Origin: Phenylobacterium sp. NIBR 498073
GTDB lineage: Bacteria; Pseudomonadota; Alphaproteobacteria; Caulobacterales; Caulobacteraceae
Direction: 5' to 3'
Length of the DNA: 64,000 nt
Assembly (NCBI RefSeq): GCF_027286305.1
Contig: NZ_CP114599.1
Coordinates: 3,753,001 to 3,817,000 of the forward strand
Shown here: one piece after another, positions 1 to 7,184 of the stretch
How positions within the stretch are numbered: the stretch's first letter is position 1
Layout: each line of letters begins with the position of its first letter
Notes under the pieces: model-generated
What the model was told of the DNA's origin: nothing
Databases searched by the model: none
What the model saw: only the letters and a program-made list of their open reading frames with translations
Position numbers and translations under genes: made by a program

Positions 1-14
1 TGCAGGCGGCTCAT
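1..14 (-). CDS. 5' end of a gene downstream of btuC, probably the btuD ATPase
   Basis: On the minus strand an ATG at 14-12 overlaps the TGA stop of the BtuC-type permease (ATGA arrangement) and runs out of the window after four codons (M-S-R-L). The coupling and the position after btuF and btuC suggest the ATPase subunit of the cobalamin ABC importer. Four codons cannot show this, so the identity is inference from operon order only. Confidence 0.35.
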
Positions 15-988
15 GCGATCCTCCGGCGCAGGGAGAGCAGCAGGGCGAAGAAGAACGGTCCGCCCAGCACGGCCATGGCGACGCCCAGCTTCACCTCGCC
101 GGCGGCGGGGGTCAGCCGCACGGCGATGTCGGCGGCGAGCACCAGCACCGCGCCGCCGAGCGCGCTGGGCCACATCAGGCCGCCGGGCCGCGCCCCGACC
201 AGCGGACGCAGCAGGTGCGGCACGATCAGGCCGACGAAGCCGATGACGCCGGTGACCGCCACGCTGGCCCCGGCGGTGAAGGCGACGCCGAGCGCCAGCA
301 TCCAGCGCACCCGGCTCATATTGACGCCGAGCGAGCGGGCGCCCGTCTCGCCCAGGGTCAGGGCGTCGAGACTGCGGCCGGTGGCCAGCAGCAGGAGACA
401 GCCGAGCACGATCAGCGGCAGGGCGGTCTGCACCTCGGGCAGGCTGCGGTCGGCGAGCGAGCCCATCAGCCAGTTGACGATCTCGTTCACCGCCCAGGGG
501 TTGGGGGCCAGGCTCAGCGCCAGAGCGACGCCGGCGCCGGCCATGGTCTGCAGGATCACCCCGGCCAGGATGAAGGTGACGATGCTGGAGGCGCGGCCCG
601 AGAGGGCCAGCAGCAGGAACACCGCGACCAGGGCGCCGAGCATGGCGAAGGCGGTGATCACCCAGGGCTCGGCCGCGCCGGCGCCGAGATAGAGGGTCAG
701 CACCGCACCGAGCGCGCCCATCGAGGAGACGCCCAGGGCGCCGGGATCGGCCAGCGGATTGCGCGTGTAGCCCTGCATGGCCGCGCCGGCCATGCCGAGC
801 GCCGCGCCGACGGCGACGGCCAGGATGGTGCGCGGCAACCGCAGCTCGAAGATGATCGACCAGCGCGGATCGGCGGGGTTCAGCCAATCGGATAGCGGCA
901 CCCAGACCCGGCCGGCGGCCATGCTGACCATGGACAGCAGCACCAGTAGGCCGCCGAGGGCGATGAGAGTCGCGCGTCTTTTGCTCAT
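11..988 (-). CDS. btuC: FecCD/BtuC-family ABC transporter permease
   Basis: This 325-residue, strongly hydrophobic protein has the length and character of the FecCD/BtuC permease family, with about nine or ten membrane segments. Recognisable family stretches are RLPRTILAVAVGAALGMAGAAMQGYTRNP cut short here to the RLPRT...GAAMQG...NPLADP pattern near residues 50-82, and GVIGFVGLIVPHLLR near 245-258, which contacts the ATPase. It would form the inner-membrane channel for vitamin B12 or another corrinoid. The ATG overlaps the stop of the binding-protein gene upstream (ATGA), so the two are translationally coupled. Iron-siderophore permeases belong to the same family, but the riboswitch-led cob/btu operon makes corrinoid the likely substrate. 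Confidence 0.9.
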   Translation of the reverse strand: MSKRRATLIALGGLLVLLSMVSMAAGRVWVPLSDWLNPADPRWSIIFELRLPRTILAVAVGAALGMAGAAMQGYTRNPLADPGALGVSSMGALGAVLTLYLGAGAAEPWVITAFAMLGALVAVFLLLALSGRASSIVTFILAGVILQTMAGAGVALALSLAPNPWAVNEIVNWLMGSLADRSLPEVQTALPLIVLGCLLLLATGRSLDALTLGETGARSLGVNMSRVRWMLALGVAFTAGASVAVTGVIGFVGLIVPHLLRPLVGARPGGLMWPSALGGAVLVLAADIAVRLTPAAGEVKLGVAMAVLGGPFFFALLLSLRRRIA

Positions 989-1836
989 GCTCCCCTCCGC
1001 TTGGCCAGCGCGTCTCCGCGGGCCTTGGCCAGCATGCGGGCGGTCTCGATCAGCACCGGGCCGCCGCAGAAGGTCAGCTGCTGGGGGAAGGTCGCGCGGT
1101 GCATGCGGGTCGCGACCCGCGACAGGGCCGGATGGGTGAGGACACGGTCGGCCCAGGTCGGGGCGCCGGGCTCGGCCTGTCCGGCCAGCAGCACGTCCGG
1201 CGGATCAGCGACCAACAGTTCCAGCGGCACGTCGCCGGTGCGCTTGAGGCCATAGCGGGCGGCGGCGTTGTCGAGCCCGCAGCGGCGCATCATCTCGTCC
1301 ATCATGGTGCCCGGCGCGGTCGCAAAGCCGCCGGCCTGGTAGGTCAGCGCCGAGAGCCGCGGCGTGCCGGGCGGCGGCGTGGCGGCGGCGAGCGCGGCGC
1401 GGACCTGGGCGACCACCGCCTCGCCGCGTTTGGGGCGATGGACGGCGCGGGCCACCTGGCGCACCTGATCGAGGCTCTCCTCGACCGTGTTGGGGACGGC
1501 GAACAGTTCAGCGCGGATGCCCAGGCGTTTCAGCGCCGCGCGGGTGGCCGGCGAGGAGTGGCGGCCGGTCAGCACCAGGTCGGGCCGCAAAGCCAAGACC
1601 TCCTCGGCGCTCTCGTAGGTGAAGGGATAGGTCGCGCCGGCCGGACCGATGCTGGAGGAGCTGGGCTCGTGCGAATAGTGGCTGATGGCGGCGATCTGGG
1701 CGCGGTCGGCGACGTGGACCAGGATCACGTCCAGGCAGGGATTGAGCGAGACCACGCGCCGCGGCTCACGCGCCGTCGCCGCCCCGCCGAGGCCCACCAC
1801 GGCGCCCGCGGCGAGCGCCGAACGCCGGGTGAGCAT
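985..1836 (-). CDS. btuF: Periplasmic cobalamin-binding protein (BtuF-like)
   Basis: A 283-residue substrate-binding protein of the BtuF/FepB class. The N-terminus, MLTRRSALAAGAVVGLGG, has a twin-arginine pair followed by a hydrophobic stretch and an A-T-A cleavage region, consistent with Tat or Sec export. The mature part starts with RRVVSLNPCLDVILVHV, typical of class III binding proteins, and contains the ALRPDLVLTG segment found in this family. I chose the ATG at 1836, five bases after the cobO stop, because the longer open frame upstream is only the alternative-frame shadow of cobO and cobD. The stop overlaps the btuC start. The protein would deliver corrinoid that crosses the outer membrane through BtuB to the BtuC permease. 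Confidence 0.85.
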   Translation of the reverse strand: MLTRRSALAAGAVVGLGGAATAREPRRVVSLNPCLDVILVHVADRAQIAAISHYSHEPSSSSIGPAGATYPFTYESAEEVLALRPDLVLTGRHSSPATRAALKRLGIRAELFAVPNTVEESLDQVRQVARAVHRPKRGEAVVAQVRAALAAATPPPGTPRLSALTYQAGGFATAPGTMMDEMMRRCGLDNAAARYGLKRTGDVPLELLVADPPDVLLAGQAEPGAPTWADRVLTHPALSRVATRMHRATFPQQLTFCGGPVLIETARMLAKARGDALAKRRGA

Positions 1837-1841
1837 CCAGC

Positions 1842-2459
1842 TCAAAAGTCGATGCCCCGCTGAGCCTTGACGCCCTGCTCGAACGGATGCTTGACCAGGG
1901 TCATCTCGGTGACGAGATCGGCGATGGCCAGCAGCTCCGGCTTGGCGTTGCGGCCGGTGATCACGACATGCTTGTCGCGCGGGCGGGCCTGCAGGTCGGC
2001 GACCACCTTGGCGATGTCGAGATAGTCGTAGCGCAGGGCGATGTTCAGCTCGTCCAGCAGGACAAGATCGAGCTCCGGATCGTGCAGCATCTCCAGCGAG
2101 GTCGCCCAGGCCGCCTCGGCCGCGGCGATGTCGCGGGCGCGGTCCTGGGTGTCCCAGGTGAACCCCTCGCCCATCACCTCGTAGCGGACGCTCTCCGGGA
2201 AACGCTTGAAGAACTGACGCTCGCCGGTGATCCACTTGCCCTTGATGTACTGGACGATGCCGACCTTCTGGTTCCAGCCGAGGGCGCGGGCGACCATGCC
2301 GAACGCCGCCGTCGACTTGCCCTTGCCGTCGCCGGTGTGGACCAGCAGCAGGCCCGACGCCTCGTCGGTCTTTTCGGCCATCATCGCCTCGCGCTCGGCC
2401 TTGAGCGCCTGCATGGCGGCCTTGTGTTCCTGGTTCTTGCGGTCTTCGTCGTCGCTCAT
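1842..2459 (-). CDS. cobO: Corrinoid adenosyltransferase CobO/BtuR
   Basis: Cob(I)yrinic acid a,c-diamide adenosyltransferase moves the adenosyl group of ATP to the cobalt of reduced corrinoids in the cytoplasm. The 205-residue product has the P-loop GDGKGKST at about residues 43-50, the LLLVHTGDGKGKSTAAFG block that defines the family, QYIKGKW, and the LDLVLLDELNIALRY stretch. The start at 2459 gives an ATGA overlap with the stop of the upstream aminotransferase-like gene; a start 13 codons earlier lies inside that gene and adds only a low-complexity Gly/Pro segment. The length matches CobO/BtuR (about 200 residues). It allows salvaged B12 to become coenzyme B12. Confidence 0.93.
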   Translation of the reverse strand: MSDDEDRKNQEHKAAMQALKAEREAMMAEKTDEASGLLLVHTGDGKGKSTAAFGMVARALGWNQKVGIVQYIKGKWITGERQFFKRFPESVRYEVMGEGFTWDTQDRARDIAAAEAAWATSLEMLHDPELDLVLLDELNIALRYDYLDIAKVVADLQARPRDKHVVITGRNAKPELLAIADLVTEMTLVKHPFEQGVKAQRGIDF

Positions 2460-3499
2460 CGGCGGGAGCCCTCCAGGGCCGCCTTGAGGCGCGGCCAATC
2501 CTTGGGTTTCGGCAAACCGAACCTGAGCCAGGTCGGCTGATCGGGAAAGGGGCGGGTGAGCACGCCGCGGCGGGCGAGCGCCTCAAACCGCCGTCCGGCG
2601 TCCGGTGCGGCGGCCAGCCGGAACAGCGAGGTCCCGCCCAGCACCTCGAAGCCGTTGGCGCCGAGCAGCGCGTCCAGGCGCGCGGCGTCGCGGGCCAGGC
2701 GCAGGCGGGTGCGCTCCCGCCAGGCGTCGTCCGTATAGGCCGCGAGCCCGGCGGCGATGGCCTCGGCGCTGACCGGCCAGTCGCCGAACTGGGCGCCGAT
2801 GCGTCCGGCCAAGCCCGGCTCGGCGATCACGAAGCCGAGCCGCACGCCTGGCAGGCCGTAGAACTTGCCGAACGAGCGCAGGACGACGGTGCGGCCCGCG
2901 CGCCTGCCTCCCCCCTCCCCCGTCGTGACGGGAGAGGAAAAGAGACGCGGTGCGACACTCAGTTCCGGGACGGTCTCGACGAAGGCCTCGTCGACGATCA
3001 GCCAGCGATCGCCGAGGTCCGGCCCCCGGACATGCGCGCCATCCGGATTGTTCGGATTGACCAGCACCACCGCCTCGGCGGCGCTATGGCGCGCTTCGTC
3101 CCAGGAGCCTTGGGAGACCCGCGCGCCGGCCAGCCGCCAGGCCTCAGCGTGTCCGCCGTAGGTCGGCGAAACGATCGCCGCCGAGCGGGCGCCCAGCACC
3201 CGAGGCAGCGCTCGCAGCGCCGCCTCGGTTCCCGGGGTCGCGGCGACGCGGTCGGGCGAGACCCCGAACGCAGCGGCGGCGGCGGCCTCGAGCGCCGCCA
3301 CCTCCTCCGGGTCGGGCAGACGCCGCAAGGCGGCCGGATGGGCCCGCCGGGCCGGATAGGGCCGCGGGTTGATCCCCGTCGACAGGTCGAGCCAAGGCGC
3401 GGGCGCGTCCGGGAACGCGCCGCGCGCCGCGGCCAGGCGGCCGCCGTGGCGGAGGAAGGCCCCCGCCTCGCGATCAGAACCGGGCGCGGACACCGGCAT
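2456..3499 (-). CDS. cobD: Threonine-phosphate decarboxylase-like PLP enzyme (CobD/CobC)
   Basis: A fold-type I PLP enzyme of about 347 residues. The family block LRSFGKFYGLPGVRLGF holds the probable PLP lysine, VLVNPNNPDG is the cofactor-pocket loop, and LIVDEAFVE carries the PLP-ring aspartate. CobD/CobC decarboxylates threonine phosphate to aminopropanol phosphate for the nucleotide loop of B12. The gene starts inside the 3' end of btuB: ATG 3499 overlaps it by 26 bases, and a GTG at 3493 is an equal alternative. The cobO start overlaps its stop. A short Gly/Arg-rich insert just before the lysine block is encoded by a palindromic element. Histidinol-phosphate aminotransferase is the nearest relative, but the operon favours the B12 role. 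Confidence 0.85.
   Translation of the reverse strand: MPVSAPGSDREAGAFLRHGGRLAAARGAFPDAPAPWLDLSTGINPRPYPARRAHPAALRRLPDPEEVAALEAAAAAAFGVSPDRVAATPGTEAALRALPRVLGARSAAIVSPTYGGHAEAWRLAGARVSQGSWDEARHSAAEAVVLVNPNNPDGAHVRGPDLGDRWLIVDEAFVETVPELSVAPRLFSSPVTTGEGGGRRAGRTVVLRSFGKFYGLPGVRLGFVIAEPGLAGRIGAQFGDWPVSAEAIAAGLAAYTDDAWRERTRLRLARDAARLDALLGANGFEVLGGTSLFRLAAAPDAGRRFEALARRGVLTRPFPDQPTWLRFGLPKPKDWPRLKAALEGSRR
2911..2937. repeat. GC-rich palindromic element inside the cobD reading frame
   Basis: The arms CTCCCCCGTC (2915-2924) and GACGGGAGAG (2927-2936) are complementary except at one position, around a two-base loop. In frame on the minus strand it encodes part of SSPVTTGEGGGRRAG, which interrupts the usual spacing before the PLP-lysine block. 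Similar C-rich palindromes stand between genes in this window (24120-24138). Confidence 0.6.
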
Positions 3500-5417
3500 A
3501 GATCCCGCGACCCGGCGAGCTGTAGTTGCGGGTCGTTTCGTAGTCGTCGTCGAAGGCGTTTTCGACGCGGCCATAGAGCTCGAAGGTCTCATTCACCGGA
3601 TAGGAGGCCCGCAGGTCGAGCAGGGTGTAGCTCTGCAAGACGTAAGTGTTGGCGGCGTTGTCGAAGCTGTCGCCGACATAGCGGATCGAGCCGCCCAGGC
3701 TGGCCCTGTTCTCCCAAGTATAGGTCGCCTGGATATTGGCCTGGTGCTCGGGCCGGCGGGTGAGTTGCTTGCCGCGGTTCACGTTGCCGGGGGAGTCGTT
3801 CTCGGTGTCGGTCCAGGTGTAGTTGGCGCTGAGCGCCAGCGGGCCAAGATCGGCCGAGCCCTCCAGTTCGACGCCGTGCGCCTTGGTCTGGGCGGTGTTG
3901 GCGTAGTATCCGAAGCGCTGCACGCCGCCGACGAAGCAGAGCGGATTGGTCGTGGTCGAGGTGCAGGAGAAATAGTCGATCTGGTTGTCGGTCTCGCGGC
4001 TAAAGTAGGTCGCGCGGACCATGAAGCGCTCGGCGAAGCGCTGCTCGATCCCGGCGTCCCAGCCGTCGGCTTCCTCCGCCTCCAGGGCGGTGTTCCCGTA
4101 CTCCGAATAGAGCTGGTAGAGGGTCGGGGCCTTGAAGCCCTGGCCGAAGCTGGCCCGCAGCACGGTGTTCCCATCGTTCAGCGACCAGGCCGCGGCGAAC
4201 TGGCCAAGGGTCGCGTCGCCGAAGGTGTCGTGGCTGTCGCGGCGCAGGCCGGCGGTCAGGGTCAGGCCCGAAACCACCTCGCCCTGGACCTGGGCGTAGA
4301 TCCCGTCGATGCCGGCCTTGGCGCGGGTCGCAGGCGGGTTGGGCGCGAAGGCGCTGGGGGAGGCCGTGCGCATGCTGGCATCCTCGGTCTCGCCGCCGAA
4401 GGTGGCGGTCCAGGCCTCGTTGATCGTCCAAACGCCTTGATACTCCCAGCGCTTGTTCTCGCCGCGGGCGTCGAATGTGGTGGTGGTCACCGCCTGGTCC
4501 GGGTTGGTGTTCTGGCGGTCGGTGCGCGTGTAGCCATAGGCGAGCCGGTTGGTCAGGGCGCCGCCGAACAGGGCGAAGTTCACTGCGCCGTAGCCGACGA
4601 ACTCCTCGGTCTCGCCGTACTCGCGGGTGTCGCCGAAGCTGAAGGTCGGCGGCGGGAAGCCGTCGAAACCGTTGCGCCCCTTGGAGTATACCCCGCGCAG
4701 GTCGAAGGACAGCGCCTCGGTGGCGGTGAACACCGCCCGGCCGCTGACGCCGGTGTTCTCATAGCCGTCCTTCTCCTGGCCGAGGCGGTAGGAGGAGACG
4801 CCATCGGTGTCGTAGCGGCCCGCGGCCAGGCGCCAGGCCAGGCGCTCGGTCTTGCCGCCCGCGCCGGCGCGGAAGTAGCTGGTTCCCATCGAACCGCCCT
4901 CCGCGGCGAGGTCAGCCTCGAACGGCTCGGAAGCCTCGCGGGTGATGATGTTGACGACGCCGCCGATGGCCTGGCTGCCCCACAGGGTCGACTGGGCGCC
5001 GCGCAGAATCTCGATACGGCCGATGTCGCCGGCCAGCAGGTTGGCGAAATTGTAGCCGCCGCCGGCGGTCGAGGGGTCGTTCAGCTTTACCCCGTCGACG
5101 ACGACCACGGTCTGGTCGCCCTCGGCGCCGCGGATGCGCACCGAGGTCGAGCCCCCGACCCCGCCGTTGCGCGAGAAGCTGACGCCCGGCGTGGTGGCCA
5201 GCAGACTTGAGACGTCGACCGTCTGGGCGGCCTTGATGGCGGCGGAGTCCAGCACGTAGAGGCTCTGGCCGACCTTGTCGGCTTCCTGCGGCGAGCGGGT
5301 GGCGGTCACCACCAGTTCGCCGACGCTGGCGACGGCGACCGGAGCGGCGCTCTGGGCGAGCGCGTGGGTGGAAAGGCCGCAGAGCGCGGCGGTGGTGGCA
5401 AGCAGAACAGTCTTCAT
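3474..5417 (-). CDS. btuB: TonB-dependent vitamin B12 receptor BtuB
   Basis: An outer-membrane TonB-dependent receptor of 647 residues that would import cobalamin. It starts with a signal peptide (MKTVLLATTAALCGLSTHALAQS), followed by a TonB-box-like GELVVTATRS, a plug domain (SLLATTPGVSFSRNGG, SVRIRGAEGDQTVVVVDGVKLND, LRGAQSTLWGSQAIGGVVNIIT) and a beta-barrel ending in an aromatic residue (RARF). ATG 5417 is preferred to the ORF start seven codons upstream because the signal peptide begins there and AGGGGG lies a few bases before it. It is the first gene after the cobalamin riboswitch, so expression should fall when B12 is plentiful. Confidence 0.93.
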   Translation of the reverse strand: MKTVLLATTAALCGLSTHALAQSAAPVAVASVGELVVTATRSPQEADKVGQSLYVLDSAAIKAAQTVDVSSLLATTPGVSFSRNGGVGGSTSVRIRGAEGDQTVVVVDGVKLNDPSTAGGGYNFANLLAGDIGRIEILRGAQSTLWGSQAIGGVVNIITREASEPFEADLAAEGGSMGTSYFRAGAGGKTERLAWRLAAGRYDTDGVSSYRLGQEKDGYENTGVSGRAVFTATEALSFDLRGVYSKGRNGFDGFPPPTFSFGDTREYGETEEFVGYGAVNFALFGGALTNRLAYGYTRTDRQNTNPDQAVTTTTFDARGENKRWEYQGVWTINEAWTATFGGETEDASMRTASPSAFAPNPPATRAKAGIDGIYAQVQGEVVSGLTLTAGLRRDSHDTFGDATLGQFAAAWSLNDGNTVLRASFGQGFKAPTLYQLYSEYGNTALEAEEADGWDAGIEQRFAERFMVRATYFSRETDNQIDYFSCTSTTTNPLCFVGGVQRFGYYANTAQTKAHGVELEGSADLGPLALSANYTWTDTENDSPGNVNRGKQLTRRPEHQANIQATYTWENRASLGGSIRYVGDSFDNAANTYVLQSYTLLDLRASYPVNETFELYGRVENAFDDDYETTRNYSSPGRGIYAGVRARF

Positions 5418-5538
5418 CGGGTTATCCCCCTGACGCATGACGACATGACCCGCGCTTGCACGCAGGTCGACGGACGCCGTCTCTCGGGAAAACTCCCCGT
5501 TCGCGCGCTCCCACCGAGCATGCGAAGGACGACCGCGT

Positions 5539-5710
5539 CAGGCAGGTCTCCTGGCTCACGGGTCACAGCCGATGCGCGCCGCCTTCCCAGACTTCCGTCC
5601 AGTGGCTTATGACGCGCGGGCTCGCCGCTTACAGTTGCGGGGGCAGCCCAGGTTTCGCACCTGAGTTCCCTATTAATCCCCTTCCGGGGAACCTGTCGCG
5701 GGGCCTGCCT
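5539..5710 (-). promoter_or_regulatory. Cobalamin riboswitch controlling btuB
   Basis: Read on the minus strand, the region has the conserved pieces of a cobalamin riboswitch in order: GGTGCGAAACCTGG, GCCCCCGCAACTGTAAGCGG, the B12 box AAGCCACTGG (plus-strand 5599-5609) and GAGCCAGGAGACCTGCC. The ends AGGCAGG (5710-5704) and CCTGCCT (5545-5539) can pair as the closing P1 stem. About 120 bases separate the aptamer from the btuB ATG. I see no strong terminator in that leader; only a weak GGG/CCC pairing lies near the Shine-Dalgarno sequence, so translational control is the likelier mode. Confidence 0.95.
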
Positions 5711-5739
5711 AGGCTCTGCCATGCGGAGCGTCAATCCAA

Positions 5740-6249
5740 ATGAGCCTGACCTTCGTCCTCGGCGGCGCGCGATCCGGCAAGACCAGCTATGCGCTGCGTG
5801 AGGCCTGGAAGCGTCCTGGAAATCGCCATGTGATGATCGCCACGGCCCAGGCGCACGACGCCGAGATGGCGGAGCGGATCGCCCGTCACCGGGCCGAGCG
5901 TGGCGAGGGGTGGACCACGGTGGAGGCGCCGCTGGACCTGGCCGGCGCGGTCGCTGCGCTGGGCGCGAGCGACGTGGCGGTGATCGACTGCCTGACGCTG
6001 TGGTTGACCAACCACCTGCTGGCCGAGGCCGATTTGGGCCAGCAGGTCGCCGAGTTGACGCGCGCGCTGGCCGCCAGCCCGGGGGCGCTCTACGTCGTCT
6101 CCAACGAGGTCGGCCAGGGGATCGTGCCGGACAACGCCCTGGCCCGCCGGTTCCGCGACGAGGCCGGCTGGATGAACCAGGCGGTGGCGGCGGCGGCCGA
6201 CCGCGCGGTGCTGGTCGCGGCGGGACTGCCGCTGGTGCTCAAGGGCTGA
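5740..6249 (+). CDS. cobU: Adenosylcobinamide kinase / guanylyltransferase CobU
   Basis: A 169-residue bifunctional CobU/CobP enzyme that phosphorylates adenosylcobinamide and then attaches GMP. The N-terminus MSLTFVLGGARSGKTS contains the P-loop GGARSGKTS (residues 8-16). MIATAQAHDAEMAERIARHR and the VVSNEVGQGIVP block are hallmarks of the family. The length is normal. The gene is divergent from the riboswitch-btuB unit, and its start lies only about 30 bases from the riboswitch 5' end, so the two promoters must overlap. It is not downstream of the aptamer and so is not directly under riboswitch control. Confidence 0.93.
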   Translation: MSLTFVLGGARSGKTSYALREAWKRPGNRHVMIATAQAHDAEMAERIARHRAERGEGWTTVEAPLDLAGAVAALGASDVAVIDCLTLWLTNHLLAEADLGQQVAELTRALAASPGALYVVSNEVGQGIVPDNALARRFRDEAGWMNQAVAAAADRAVLVAAGLPLVLKG

Positions 6250-6365
6250 CGGGTCTTCGGCGGAGCTAGGACTTGCCCGCCTGGCGTGCGTATAAATTTT
6301 GACCGCCCGCTGTTTCCGAGAAGAGGCGCGCCGGGCCCGGATATCGCCGCTGCAGGGGCGCTCGC

Positions 6366-7184
6366 ATGTCGATGTTCAATCTCGTCGTGACCGCGCTGCT
6401 TGTCGCGACCGCGCTGCTGTTCGCCGGCGTGTGGGCGTTCCAGAACTACGGGATCTATCGCTTCAGCCGCGGCGACGAAGGCCGTCCGGCCGACGACGTG
6501 AAGACCGTCCAGTTCCGCTCCAGCGACGGCCAGGTGATTGGGGCCCGGCTGGCCATGCCGCAGCCGGGCAAGCCGGTGATCATGAGCTTCCACGGCAATG
6601 GCGCGGGCGTCGACGCCTCGTTCGAGCGGCTGCGGGCGCTGCAGGAGCAAGGCTTCGGGCTGGCGATGATGGAGTATCGCGGCTCCGGCGCGACCGGCGG
6701 CAAGTCCAGCGAGATGAACTTCGCCCGCGACGCGCTCGCCTTCTACGACCAGCTCGACGACCTGATGGGAGAGGCGGTTCCGGCGAACCGACGCGTGCTG
6801 CACGGCTTCAGCCTCGGGGCCGGGGTGGGCAGCCGCCTGGCGGCGGCGCGGCCGTTCGAGGCGGTGGTGTTGGAAGCCTCGCCCTACCGCACCTGCCAAT
6901 ATTATCAGGACGCCTACAAGGGCTTCCCGTTCTGCCAGGTGATGTGGGCCGAACGTTATGACATCATCGACCACGTCCAGGCGATCGGCGCCCCAAAGCT
7001 GTTCGTTCACGGCGCGTTGGACGAGTCCCTGCCGGTCGCCCGCGCGCGCCGGCTATACCAGGAGGCTCCCGGTCCGAAGGAGTACCTGGAAATTCCGAAC
7101 GGCCATCATGCCGACTTGGCCAGGTTGGGGCTGACCGATGCGATGGAGTCCTTCATCTCCAGGGTCGTCGCGCCGCCCTCCTGA
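6366..7184 (+). CDS. Membrane-anchored alpha/beta hydrolase (BEM46-like)
   Basis: A 272-residue alpha/beta-hydrolase. Residues 3-25 form one hydrophobic anchor, so the catalytic part probably faces the periplasm. The nucleophile elbow is GFSLGAG with Ser149; Asp219 in HGALDES and His247 or His248 in NGHHADL complete a plausible triad; the oxyanion loop is FHGNGAG (75-81). The pattern matches the BEM46/ABHD13-type serine hydrolases; the substrate is unknown. It lies convergent to the PKS-NRPS gene and the two 3' ends overlap by 79 bases. A role as an editing or deacylating partner of the megasynthase is possible but not shown by the sequence. A TATAAA at 6291 may belong to its promoter. Confidence 0.8.
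   Translation: MSMFNLVVTALLVATALLFAGVWAFQNYGIYRFSRGDEGRPADDVKTVQFRSSDGQVIGARLAMPQPGKPVIMSFHGNGAGVDASFERLRALQEQGFGLAMMEYRGSGATGGKSSEMNFARDALAFYDQLDDLMGEAVPANRRVLHGFSLGAGVGSRLAAARPFEAVVLEASPYRTCQYYQDAYKGFPFCQVMWAERYDIIDHVQAIGAPKLFVHGALDESLPVARARRLYQEAPGPKEYLEIPNGHHADLARLGLTDAMESFISRVVAPPS

Noticed and set aside
985..2586. Minus-strand frame of 533 codons taken as one protein
   Set aside because: Only its C-terminal part from 1836 is real (BtuF); the front part is the alternative frame of cobO and cobD.
3369..5210. Plus-strand open frame of 613 codons
   Set aside because: Antisense to btuB, which has a full set of receptor motifs; the frame is Gly/Ala/Val low complexity.
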